A DNA stretch of 18,508 bases from a bacterium (GTDB lineage Bacteria; Verrucomicrobiota; Verrucomicrobiae; Opitutales; Opitutaceae): the NCBI GenBank assembly GCA_021780625.1, contig JAJXYI010000588.1, positions 1 to 18,508 of the forward strand. Direction: 5' to 3'. This document shows, piece after piece, positions 8,199 through 14,599 of the stretch. A program made the translations under genes and the position numbers. Position 1 is the stretch's first letter; every line of letters begins with the position of its first letter. The notes under the pieces were generated by a model, which saw only the letters and a program-made list of their open reading frames with translations, ran no database searches and had not been told where the DNA came from.

Positions 8199-8786
8199 AT
8201 GCCCCTGCGCATCACATTCCTAAACCAGAAGGGAGGCGTCGGAAAATCCACCGCCGCCGGGCTCGTGGCCGCGGTGCTCAAGGAGGCCGGCTTCCGCGTC
8301 GCGGCCGACGACCGCGATCCGCAGAAGACGCTCGCGTTCTGGGCGCGCGAGGTCGGCGGCATCCCGCTCGTCGACGAGCTCGAGCGGCCCGACGTCGTGG
8401 TGACGGACACGCCGGGGCGACTCGACCTCAACCAGGAGTCCGTGGTGTCGGGGTTCCGTTCGCTCGTGGGCGAGTCGGACCGCGTCGTGCTCGTGTCGGA
8501 GAAAACCCTTTTCAGCCTGCACGCCTCCGCGCCGATGCTGCGCATCGTGCTGGGCCATCGCCGGCCGGAGACGCGGGTGTGCGTGCTGTTCAACAAGGTG
8601 CGGAGCGCGACGGTGATCGGCCGGCAGAGCGACGGCGAGCTGGCGCAGCGCCTGGGCATCCCGGCGACGGCGACGCATCTGCCGCTGGCCGCGGCCTACG
8701 AACGCTTTGAAACCGAGGGCCTGGCGGCAGTGCGGGGCCGTCCGCTCGAACTCGCCAAGGCGCTTGCGCTGGAACTGGTTTCATGA
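8199..8786 (+). CDS. ParA/MinD-family ATPase (orphan, short form)
   Basis: A 195-residue P-loop ATPase of the ParA/MinD class. The deviant Walker A motif is KGGVGKST (11-18) with both lysines, the A-prime motif is DRDPQKT (38-44), Walker B is VVVTDTPG (66-73), and FNKV (131-134) lies near the adenine pocket. It has no N-terminal DNA-binding domain and no C-terminal amphipathic helix that I can see, so it resembles the short ParA forms that position plasmids, chemoreceptors or other cargo. No ParB partner gene lies beside it. A position between glycosyltransferase genes suggests it may place a cell-envelope or polysaccharide assembly site, but this is inference. It is the first gene on the GC-rich side of the composition step, 25 bases after the preceding stop. 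Confidence 0.93.
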   Translation: MPLRITFLNQKGGVGKSTAAGLVAAVLKEAGFRVAADDRDPQKTLAFWAREVGGIPLVDELERPDVVVTDTPGRLDLNQESVVSGFRSLVGESDRVVLVSEKTLFSLHASAPMLRIVLGHRRPETRVCVLFNKVRSATVIGRQSDGELAQRLGIPATATHLPLAAAYERFETEGLAAVRGRPLELAKALALELVS

Positions 8787-8853
8787 GCCTTGCTTCGTCC
8801 GCGCTTGGCCTTCAAAAGGCACCTTCGATCCCGGTCTTTTCAGGACTCGCGGT

Positions 8854-8880
8854 GAACAGAAGGAAACGAAGATAACAAAG
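8854..8880 (+). repeat. Dispersed intergenic repeat, copy A
   Basis: A 27-base copy of an element reading GAACAGAAGGAAACGAAG followed by ATAACAAAG. It is inverted relative to copies B and C in the same gap and matches copy B at 23 of 27 positions by eye. It lies downstream of the ParA gene. The surrounding gap (8787-9162) has no gene that I can support. Besides the repeats it contains only weak short palindromes (GCCTT/AAGGC at 8808-8820; TCACC/GGTGA near 8930). Confidence 0.75.
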
Positions 8881-8977
8881 AAGGCCAAACCAAGCGATTA
8901 CACGAAATCACCAAGCCAAAAACCACTCACCTGAACGGTGAATCAAACGCTCTCAATTCTGTGCTAAGCAGTTTGTC

Positions 8978-9027
8978 CTTCGTTCCCTTCGTTGCCTTCT
9001 GTTCCATTCATTCGCCGAATTTAGGAT
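8978..9027 (-). repeat. Dispersed intergenic repeat, copy B (50-bp direct-repeat unit with copy C)
   Basis: Bases 8978-9004 are the complement of the 27-base element. The similarity to copy C continues through GCCGAATTTAGGAT (9014-9027), making a unit of about 50 bases. The same unit recurs exactly 126 bases further on, so B and C are direct repeats with a 76-base spacer. Confidence 0.75.
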
Positions 9028-9103
9028 GAACGAATCGGACGAATCACGACCCACTCCAGAGATGAAAAACGAGCCCACCCAATACCCGGTGGTGCGGCTT
9101 GTT

Positions 9104-9153
9104 CTTCGTGACCTTCGTTGCCTTCTGTTCATTTCCCCTGCCGAATTCCGGAT
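9104..9153 (-). repeat. Dispersed intergenic repeat, copy C, abutting the GT9 gene start
   Basis: The core 9104-9130 matches copy B at 25 of 27 bases and is followed by GCCGAATTCCGGAT (9140-9153), matching B with two changes. It ends 9 bases before the ATG at 9163, so the leader of the GT9 gene is made of repeat sequence. The frame of that gene is open into the repeat (an ATG-less start at 9118), which is why I reject the longer version of the protein. Confidence 0.75.
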
Positions 9154-9162
9154 CCTTCCGCG

Positions 9163-11028
9163 ATGAGCTCCGCCGACGACGCCCTCAAAGACCAGCTGGC
9201 CCGCCTCAGGCAGGCCGGCGCGGGAGGCACGACGACGCCATCCGGGGCTGCTCCGGCAAAAACCTGGGACTCGCTTCTGGAAAAAGCTCTCGCTCCGCTC
9301 TCCTCAGACAGGCCGCGCCCGGGCCCGCACCCCTCGGCCGACGGGGCGGTCACGCGCATCGTCGCAACCACGCCCGCACCTGCGGCGCTGGTGATCCTGC
9401 GCCCGGATTCCATCGGCGACCTGGTCCTTTTCGAGCCGCTCCTGCGCATCCTGCGCGAGGCCTGGAGCGAGACGCGCATCCACGTCGTGGGTACGCGGAC
9501 GCTTGATGCCGTCTCGCGGATGATGCCCGAGGGGGTGGTCTGGCACGTGGTGGACGACGCACCACCGTTCCAAACTCCGACGGCCGCCGCCGTCGAGGCG
9601 CTGAGGAAGACCCTGGCCGAGATCGACGGGGCGGCGTGGCTGTTTTCCGCCTGTCCCCGAAAAACCTGGTGGGATGTCGTGGCGCCGGGGCTGCGCTCGT
9701 TTGAGCGGATCGTGTCGCTGGGTCCGGTGCCGGTGGCGGAGAGTCTCCGGCGCGCCCTCATCAGGGCCGGCGTCGAGGGTTCGTTGCCAGGATATCCGGA
9801 AACGGTCTCCAATCCGACCGCCTCGCACGAGTGGCATCTCGTGCTCGAGAGCGCAGCTTACCTGATCGGGGGGCCCGTCCCGCAACTCCGCCCGCGCCTG
9901 AGGCTCTCCGAGGAGGTCCGGCAGGCAGTGGACCGGACGCTTCCGCAGCTGGCGTTGAAGGAGGGCCGATTCATCGCGTGTTGCCCGGCAGGAACCGCCA
10001 ATGTGTCGCTCAAGGCCTGGCCCGCGGCTCGTTTCGCCCAGGCGCTGACAACCCTCCAGCGCGAGCACGGGCACGACATCCTGCTCGTCGGAACCCAAAG
10101 TGAGGAGCCTGTGCTGGGCGACGTCGCAAAACGCATCACCCTCGCAGGCGGCACTGCGCGCGTCTGGACTGGACACAGCGCGGGCGAATTCGAGACCCTG
10201 TGCGGCCTGCTCGCGCGTGCAGCGCTCTACCTGGGAAACGACACCGGGCCGATGCATGCCGCCGCCGCCCTGGGGCGTCCCGTGGTCGGCGTCTTCGGCG
10301 GAGGAACCTGGCCCCGGTTCACGCCCTGCGCGGAAACGGGCGCTGCGGTCGTCCGTGTGATGCCCTGTTTTGGCTGCGACTGGCAGTGCCACCTGGGCGA
10401 CGCCCCCTGCCTGCGCCTGGTCGAGCCGGAGACGGTGCTGGGCGCTGCGCGCGCGGCGCTCGCGGGCGCCCGATTTGAGATCGTGAACGAGACCGCGCAC
10501 GCCGCCCCCGAAATCGACGAAATCGCACGAGGGGCGGCCCGGCACGCACGGAGCCTCGCCGGCAAGGCCGAACACCTTCGCGGGGTCTGCGAGGAACAGA
10601 ACCGATACATCTCCGAGACCGAGGCGGCGAAACGCGAGGTCGATGGATACCTGGCTGCGACCCGGCAGAAACTCGAAGAGTTGAGCAAGGTCTGCGAGGA
10701 CCAGACCCGGCACATCGAGGAGCAGGCGGCCTACCTTTCCGAGCTGGAGGCGACCAAGCGCAAGATCGAGGACGACAAGCAGGCGCTCGACCGGCATCTC
10801 GAGGTGACGAAGGAGGAGGCGAGCCAACGGCTGGCGACGATCCTCGAGCAGAACACCTTCATCTCCGACCTGGAGGCCCTCGCGGCACGGCTGGACGCGG
10901 AGAAAAACGCACTTGCGGCAAGGCTCGAGGAAACCCGGGCCGCGCTTGCCGCGAAGCAAGCGCTCGCCGCGCACCTCGCGCGGCAGTACGAAGCCGCCGC
11001 GAGAAAGGCGGCCGCGGACCACGCATGA
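9163..11028 (+). CDS. GT9 (ADP-heptose:LPS heptosyltransferase-like) glycosyltransferase with C-terminal coiled coil
   Basis: A 621-residue protein. Residues about 73-430 are a GT9 domain. It begins ALVILRPDSIGDLVLFEPLL, has the donor-side motif NDTGPMHAAAALGRPVVGVFG split here as NDTGPMH (359-365) then AAAALGRPVVGVFG, and a cysteine-containing PCFGCDWQCHLGD loop (401-413). GT9 enzymes such as WaaC/WaaF add heptose or related sugars to the LPS core in the cytoplasm. Residues about 465-621 form a long charged coiled coil with loose internal repeats beginning VCEEQNRYISE, VCEDQTRHIEE and ILEQNTFISD. Heptosyltransferases are usually near 350 residues, so the extension is unusual. The N-terminal 70 residues are Pro/Ala-rich and probably disordered. 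Start at 9163 was chosen because sequence further upstream is intergenic repeat. The next gene overlaps by four bases. Confidence 0.88.
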   Translation: MSSADDALKDQLARLRQAGAGGTTTPSGAAPAKTWDSLLEKALAPLSSDRPRPGPHPSADGAVTRIVATTPAPAALVILRPDSIGDLVLFEPLLRILREAWSETRIHVVGTRTLDAVSRMMPEGVVWHVVDDAPPFQTPTAAAVEALRKTLAEIDGAAWLFSACPRKTWWDVVAPGLRSFERIVSLGPVPVAESLRRALIRAGVEGSLPGYPETVSNPTASHEWHLVLESAAYLIGGPVPQLRPRLRLSEEVRQAVDRTLPQLALKEGRFIACCPAGTANVSLKAWPAARFAQALTTLQREHGHDILLVGTQSEEPVLGDVAKRITLAGGTARVWTGHSAGEFETLCGLLARAALYLGNDTGPMHAAAALGRPVVGVFGGGTWPRFTPCAETGAAVVRVMPCFGCDWQCHLGDAPCLRLVEPETVLGAARAALAGARFEIVNETAHAAPEIDEIARGAARHARSLAGKAEHLRGVCEEQNRYISETEAAKREVDGYLAATRQKLEELSKVCEDQTRHIEEQAAYLSELEATKRKIEDDKQALDRHLEVTKEEASQRLATILEQNTFISDLEALAARLDAEKNALAARLEETRAALAAKQALAAHLARQYEAAARKAAADHA

Positions 11029-12962
11029 CGCCGGACGGAATGGACCTCTTCATCTCGCCGATCGAGATCAACGATCACCACGGCGTGGGCATCCTGCTGC
11101 GACGGTATTTCCCCGACAGCGCCCGGGCGATCTCGCTGCGTTCGACCAGCCTGCACGGCGGGGACGAGCCTTTCGGATCCAGACACTGGGAGCTCTTCAG
11201 CCGGTTCCTGCCCCTCCCCGAGGTGGAAGCTCGGCTGCGCATGCTGCTCGCCACCGCCCGCATCCGGCGGATCCTGGCGGTGCCCTATTTTCGCGAGGAC
11301 TTCATCCACGCCGTGCTCGCCAGGCGCATCACCGGCGCGCCGCTGTGCACGTTCATCATGGACGACCAGAACGTGTTCGCGCCCGAGGTGCCGGACGCGT
11401 GGGTCGCCGACCTCCTGGCCGCCTCGGACCTGCGGCTGGGAATCTCGCCGGAGCTCTGCGAGGCCTACCGGCGCAAGTTCGGCCTCCGGATGGACGTCAT
11501 GCCGCCGGTGCTTCCGCCGGGACCGGAACCGGTGCCCAATCATTGGATACCTGGCCGGGACACGCCGGTCACCTGCGCCATGATCGGAAACGTCTGGACC
11601 CGGCCGCGCTTCGAGCGACTGCGCCGCACGGTCCGCGAGTCGGGCGTGCGGATCCACTGGTACGGCAATGGCCCAAAGGCGTCGTGGCTCGGGGCGGACC
11701 GCGACGAGCTGGCGAAGGACGGGATCGACGTGATCGGCTTTCTTCCAGAGGGCGACCTCGCCCGCCTGCTGAGCAGCTACCCGCTCGTCGTCGTGCCCAC
11801 CGGGGAGCTCAATGCCGACGATGACAACCCGGCGTTTTCCCGGCTCAGCCTGCCGTCCCGGATGCTCTTTGTTGCGACCCGCGCCCAGGTGCCGATCCTC
11901 GTGATGGGTCACGGCGAATCCGCCGCCGGACGCTTTGTGCGGCGCCTGCGGATCGGGAACTGCTGCGGCTACAATCCCGACCAGTTCCTCGCCGGCATCC
12001 GGCATCTCACGGAACCCGGCCGTCATGGGCGCCAATGTGCGAATCTGAAGCGCGCCCGCGGAATGCTCACTCACCCCGATCCCGGGGCGTGGATCTGGTC
12101 GTGCCTCGAGCACCGCCGGGCGCTGGCCGCGCCGTGGCATGCGGCGTTCCGGCCGAGGCGGACCTGGTACGGGCGGTCGCTCGAACGGCCGCCCCACCTG
12201 GAGATCAAGCCCGCCCGCGCCCGTCCCAGCTTCACGACGCCCGCCGCCTGGTCCGACGTCACCGACGCCGACCTGCCCGGCTTCGCCTTCACCCGGCATC
12301 ACCATCCGGCCCTGGCCTGGCCGGGGACAGCGGAGCGCGACCTGACGCTCGACGGATTGCTCGCGCGCCTGGCGGCGGGGCTGGCGCTGCGCCTGGCTCC
12401 GCGCACGGGCGACTGGCTCCTGCTCGGGCCGGACGTCGCCGGCCTCGCCGCGTCGGCGCCCGAGGGCGTGCGCGTGTGGCACGTCCAGGATGCCCGCGGG
12501 TGGATCAATGCGGGCCTGCCGCAGGCAGGCCCCTGGATGCTGCCGGCGGGGCGCATCCCGGCCGGGGCAAACGCCCCCGGGCGTTTCAACGCAATCCTCG
12601 CCCCGACCGTGGCCTCGCTCATCCAGGAACACGAGGCGGATGCCATGTCCGCCTGGAAGGCATTCATCCGGACCGGCGCCGCCGAAGGCGCTTTCCAGGC
12701 GCACGGATTCAACGGCGTCCTGCACGAGACCTTCTTTCACGCCCACGGCCTGTATTGGCAGCTTCGCGACGAGGTCGCGGAGCTGCGGGATCGGCCCGGA
12801 AGGGACGAGATCCTGACCGCATGCGACTTCTGGCTGCTCGGCGAGGAGGTGTTCAATCGCGACTGGCTGCCGGTGGTTGGGCGCAGCTACGCGGCCTTTG
12901 GGCGGCCATTCGGGCTGATGCACGCCTGGCGCGGCCGTCAGCCCGGGGAAAGGACCCCGTGA
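11025..12962 (+). CDS. GT-B glycosyltransferase with unrecognised C-terminal region
   Basis: A 645-residue protein. Residues about 6-350 look like a GT-B (GT4-like) glycosyltransferase: an acceptor half with FIMDDQNVFAPEVPDAW (110-126), and a donor half with AMIGNVW (185-191), HWYGNGPKASWLG (211-223), VIGFLPEGDLARLLSSYPLV (236-255) and LSLPSRMLFVATRAQVPILV (274-293), which corresponds to the usual nucleotide-sugar binding helix. Residues about 395-645 match nothing I know. GDWLLLGPDVAGLAASAPEG (462-481) resembles a worn Rossmann or methyltransferase motif I, and FNGVLHETFFHAHGLYWQLR (562-581) is a notable aromatic/histidine patch. The ATG overlaps the previous stop by four bases. An alternative ATG lies 15 bases further in. 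It probably acts with the GT9 protein on the same glycan. Confidence 0.78.
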   Translation: MTPDGMDLFISPIEINDHHGVGILLRRYFPDSARAISLRSTSLHGGDEPFGSRHWELFSRFLPLPEVEARLRMLLATARIRRILAVPYFREDFIHAVLARRITGAPLCTFIMDDQNVFAPEVPDAWVADLLAASDLRLGISPELCEAYRRKFGLRMDVMPPVLPPGPEPVPNHWIPGRDTPVTCAMIGNVWTRPRFERLRRTVRESGVRIHWYGNGPKASWLGADRDELAKDGIDVIGFLPEGDLARLLSSYPLVVVPTGELNADDDNPAFSRLSLPSRMLFVATRAQVPILVMGHGESAAGRFVRRLRIGNCCGYNPDQFLAGIRHLTEPGRHGRQCANLKRARGMLTHPDPGAWIWSCLEHRRALAAPWHAAFRPRRTWYGRSLERPPHLEIKPARARPSFTTPAAWSDVTDADLPGFAFTRHHHPALAWPGTAERDLTLDGLLARLAAGLALRLAPRTGDWLLLGPDVAGLAASAPEGVRVWHVQDARGWINAGLPQAGPWMLPAGRIPAGANAPGRFNAILAPTVASLIQEHEADAMSAWKAFIRTGAAEGAFQAHGFNGVLHETFFHAHGLYWQLRDEVAELRDRPGRDEILTACDFWLLGEEVFNRDWLPVVGRSYAAFGRPFGLMHAWRGRQPGERTP

Positions 12963-13046
12963 CGCCCGCCGACACGCCCACCGAATCCGCCGAAAATAAC
13001 CTCGCGGCGTGGGCGATTCGCCCAGAATCCTGAGGGGAAATCCGAC

Positions 13047-14129
13047 ATGTCCGGCCTTTCCACACCGCTGCTCTTCATCGTCTTCAACCGCCCGGAGACC
13101 ACCGCGCGCGTCTTCGCGGCGATCAGGCGTGCCCGCCCGGCGCGCCTGTACGTGGCGGCGGACGGTGCGCGGCCTGACCGCGACGGCGAGGCCGCCCTGG
13201 TGGAGCGGACGCGCGAGGTGGCGACCCGGGTGGACTGGCCCTGCGAGGTGCGCACCCTTTTCCGCGAGCAAAACCTCGGCTGCGGCCGGGCCGTGAGCAG
13301 CGCGATCACCTGGTTTTTCGACCAGGAGGAGGCGGGCATCATCCTCGAGGACGACTGCCTGCCCCACCCCGACTTCTTTCCCTTCTGCGAGGGCATGCTT
13401 GCGCGGCACCGGCACGATGAGCGCGTGCTCTCGGTGTCGGGAAACCACTTTCTCCCGCACGCCCTGCACCTGGCGCAGCCGTATTACTTCTCCAAGTACG
13501 TCCAGATCTGGGGCTGGGCCACCTGGCGGCGCGCGTGGCGCGGCTTCGACCTGGGGCTGGGCCAGCGCGACGACGCGGGCTGGATGGAGCTGCTCGACCG
13601 GACGCATCCGATCAAGGCCGAGGCCGACTACTGGAAGCACATCTACCGGGCGCTCAGGGCCGGTCTCATCGACACCTGGGACTTCCAGCTCATGTTCGAC
13701 GGCTGGCACCGCGGGGGGCTGCACGCGGCGCCCGCGCGAAACCTGATCTCGAACATTGGATACGGCCCCGACGCGACGCACACCAACTTTGACGGCACGC
13801 TTGCGGAGCTGCCCGTCGAGCCGTTGGTGCTGGACGACACCGAGGTACCGGTGGAGGCGAATCCGGGGGTGGACAACCTGATCTTCTACGTGCGCTTTCT
13901 CGAGTCGATGCACCAGACCTGGTGGGCGGAGCAGGTGCTTGACCCGACCGGAAAACTCGAGAACGCCCGCGCGGATGCTGCGCACCTTCGGCGCGAACTC
14001 GCGCAGCTGCGGAGCCAGGCGTCGGTGCACGAGCGGCAGAACCGCCTGCTCGGGGAAAAACTCGCCACGCTCCAGGCGCGTCTCGATGCGATCCCGAGCT
14101 GGCTTTCGCGCTTCGCGCGGAACCGCTGA
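13047..14129 (+). CDS. HlpA/GNT-I-like glycosyltransferase with C-terminal coiled coil
   Basis: A 360-residue GT-A glycosyltransferase of the type often annotated as hemolytic protein HlpA-like or nucleotide-diphospho-sugar transferase. The N-terminus PLLFIVFNRPETTARVFAAI (7-26), RLYVAADGARP (33-43), the metal-binding IILEDDCLPHPDFF (98-111) and IWGWATWRRAW (154-164) are characteristic. It should add a sugar from a nucleotide donor in the cytoplasm. Residues about 302-348 form a short coiled coil (LRRELAQLRSQ, LLGEKLATLQARL), echoing the larger one on the GT9 protein upstream. This is one of the few genes in the window with a plausible Shine-Dalgarno (GAGGGG, 13032-13037). The 84-base gap before it contains a small hairpin (TGGGCG/CGCCCA, 13010-13024). 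Confidence 0.88.
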   Translation: MSGLSTPLLFIVFNRPETTARVFAAIRRARPARLYVAADGARPDRDGEAALVERTREVATRVDWPCEVRTLFREQNLGCGRAVSSAITWFFDQEEAGIILEDDCLPHPDFFPFCEGMLARHRHDERVLSVSGNHFLPHALHLAQPYYFSKYVQIWGWATWRRAWRGFDLGLGQRDDAGWMELLDRTHPIKAEADYWKHIYRALRAGLIDTWDFQLMFDGWHRGGLHAAPARNLISNIGYGPDATHTNFDGTLAELPVEPLVLDDTEVPVEANPGVDNLIFYVRFLESMHQTWWAEQVLDPTGKLENARADAAHLRRELAQLRSQASVHERQNRLLGEKLATLQARLDAIPSWLSRFARNR

Positions 14130-14177
14130 CCGGTGCCCGTCGTCCGCCCCTGCCGGATACCGCCGGAAATGCCGGAA

Positions 14178-14265
14178 GGCTGAAAATCCGAAGGGCTGAA
14201 CGTACTCACTGCGGACGCCGGCGTCCGACGTCGAAATGCGCCGGGCCGCCTTCAGATTTTCAGCC
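14178..14265. repeat. Nested inverted repeat downstream of the glycosyltransferase genes
   Basis: The outer arms are GGCTGAAAATCCGAAGG (14178-14194) and CCTTCAGATTTTCAGCC (14249-14265), complementary at 16 of 17 positions across a 54-base spacer. Nearly centred inside is a perfect 16-base palindrome, CGGACGCCGGCGTCCG (14212-14227). There is no T-run, so it is not a classic terminator, although it could stabilise the 3' end of the upstream mRNA. The GGCTGAAAATC pieces look like an interspersed repeat. Whether they recur elsewhere in the genome cannot be seen here. Confidence 0.7.
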
Positions 14266-14599
14266 CCTCAGCCATTCAGCATTTAATCGCGCACGGATTG
14301 TGCGACTGGTTCTCGCTACGCGGGTTCAGAGAATGGCTATCTACCTTTCGTAATACTACCCACCCACTTAGGTAGTCCTATCGGTTGACCGGAAGGCAGA
14401 TGAGAACGACAGTTAGCGGCAGAAAGAGACGACCTGCCTTACCCAAATCAACCATGACGCTTCGCCCCGGCCCGACAAGGGTACGCACGGAGCCTCAAAT
14501 CGGAGATCGGTGGGGCGACGTCAGATAAAGTGATCTTTGGTGTTGATCCGTTCCTTGAAACAGTTGTTTTTACTTTATTGCCAATTTCGGAGTACTGCT
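14266..14599. other. Gene-poor stretch with an AT-rich island
   Basis: I support no gene here. CTACCT (14341-14346) and ACTACC (14355-14360) can each pair with AGGTAGT (14370-14376), giving two mutually exclusive small hairpins. Line 14521-14580 has only 20 G or C in 60 bases, far below its surroundings. A plus-strand frame is open from 14458 to the TAG at 14668-14670, with a possible GTG start at 14530 (46 residues, hydrophobic middle). It has no Shine-Dalgarno and no family likeness, so I do not call it a gene. Confidence 0.5.

Noticed and set aside
8787..9162. Possible CRISPR array or parS-like array after the ParA gene
   Set aside because: Only three imperfect copies in mixed orientation with unequal spacing; there are no spacer-repeat units, and a fourth copy lies far away at 14946.
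9304..11022. A 572-codon minus-strand frame opposite the GT9 gene
   Set aside because: No recognisable domain, and the GT9 motifs on the plus strand settle the coding strand.
10731..14030. A 1099-codon open frame on the minus strand opposite three glycosyltransferase genes
   Set aside because: It lies opposite genes with clear family motifs, its translation is rich in Arg, Pro, Gly and His without any domain, and long antisense frames are expected where third positions are nearly all G or C.
14370..14420. CCGGAAGG and GGCAGATGA strings reminiscent of SRP (4.5S) RNA
   Set aside because: The flanks do not form the long SRP hairpin and the GNAR-loop context GGTCAGGTCCGGAAGG is not complete.
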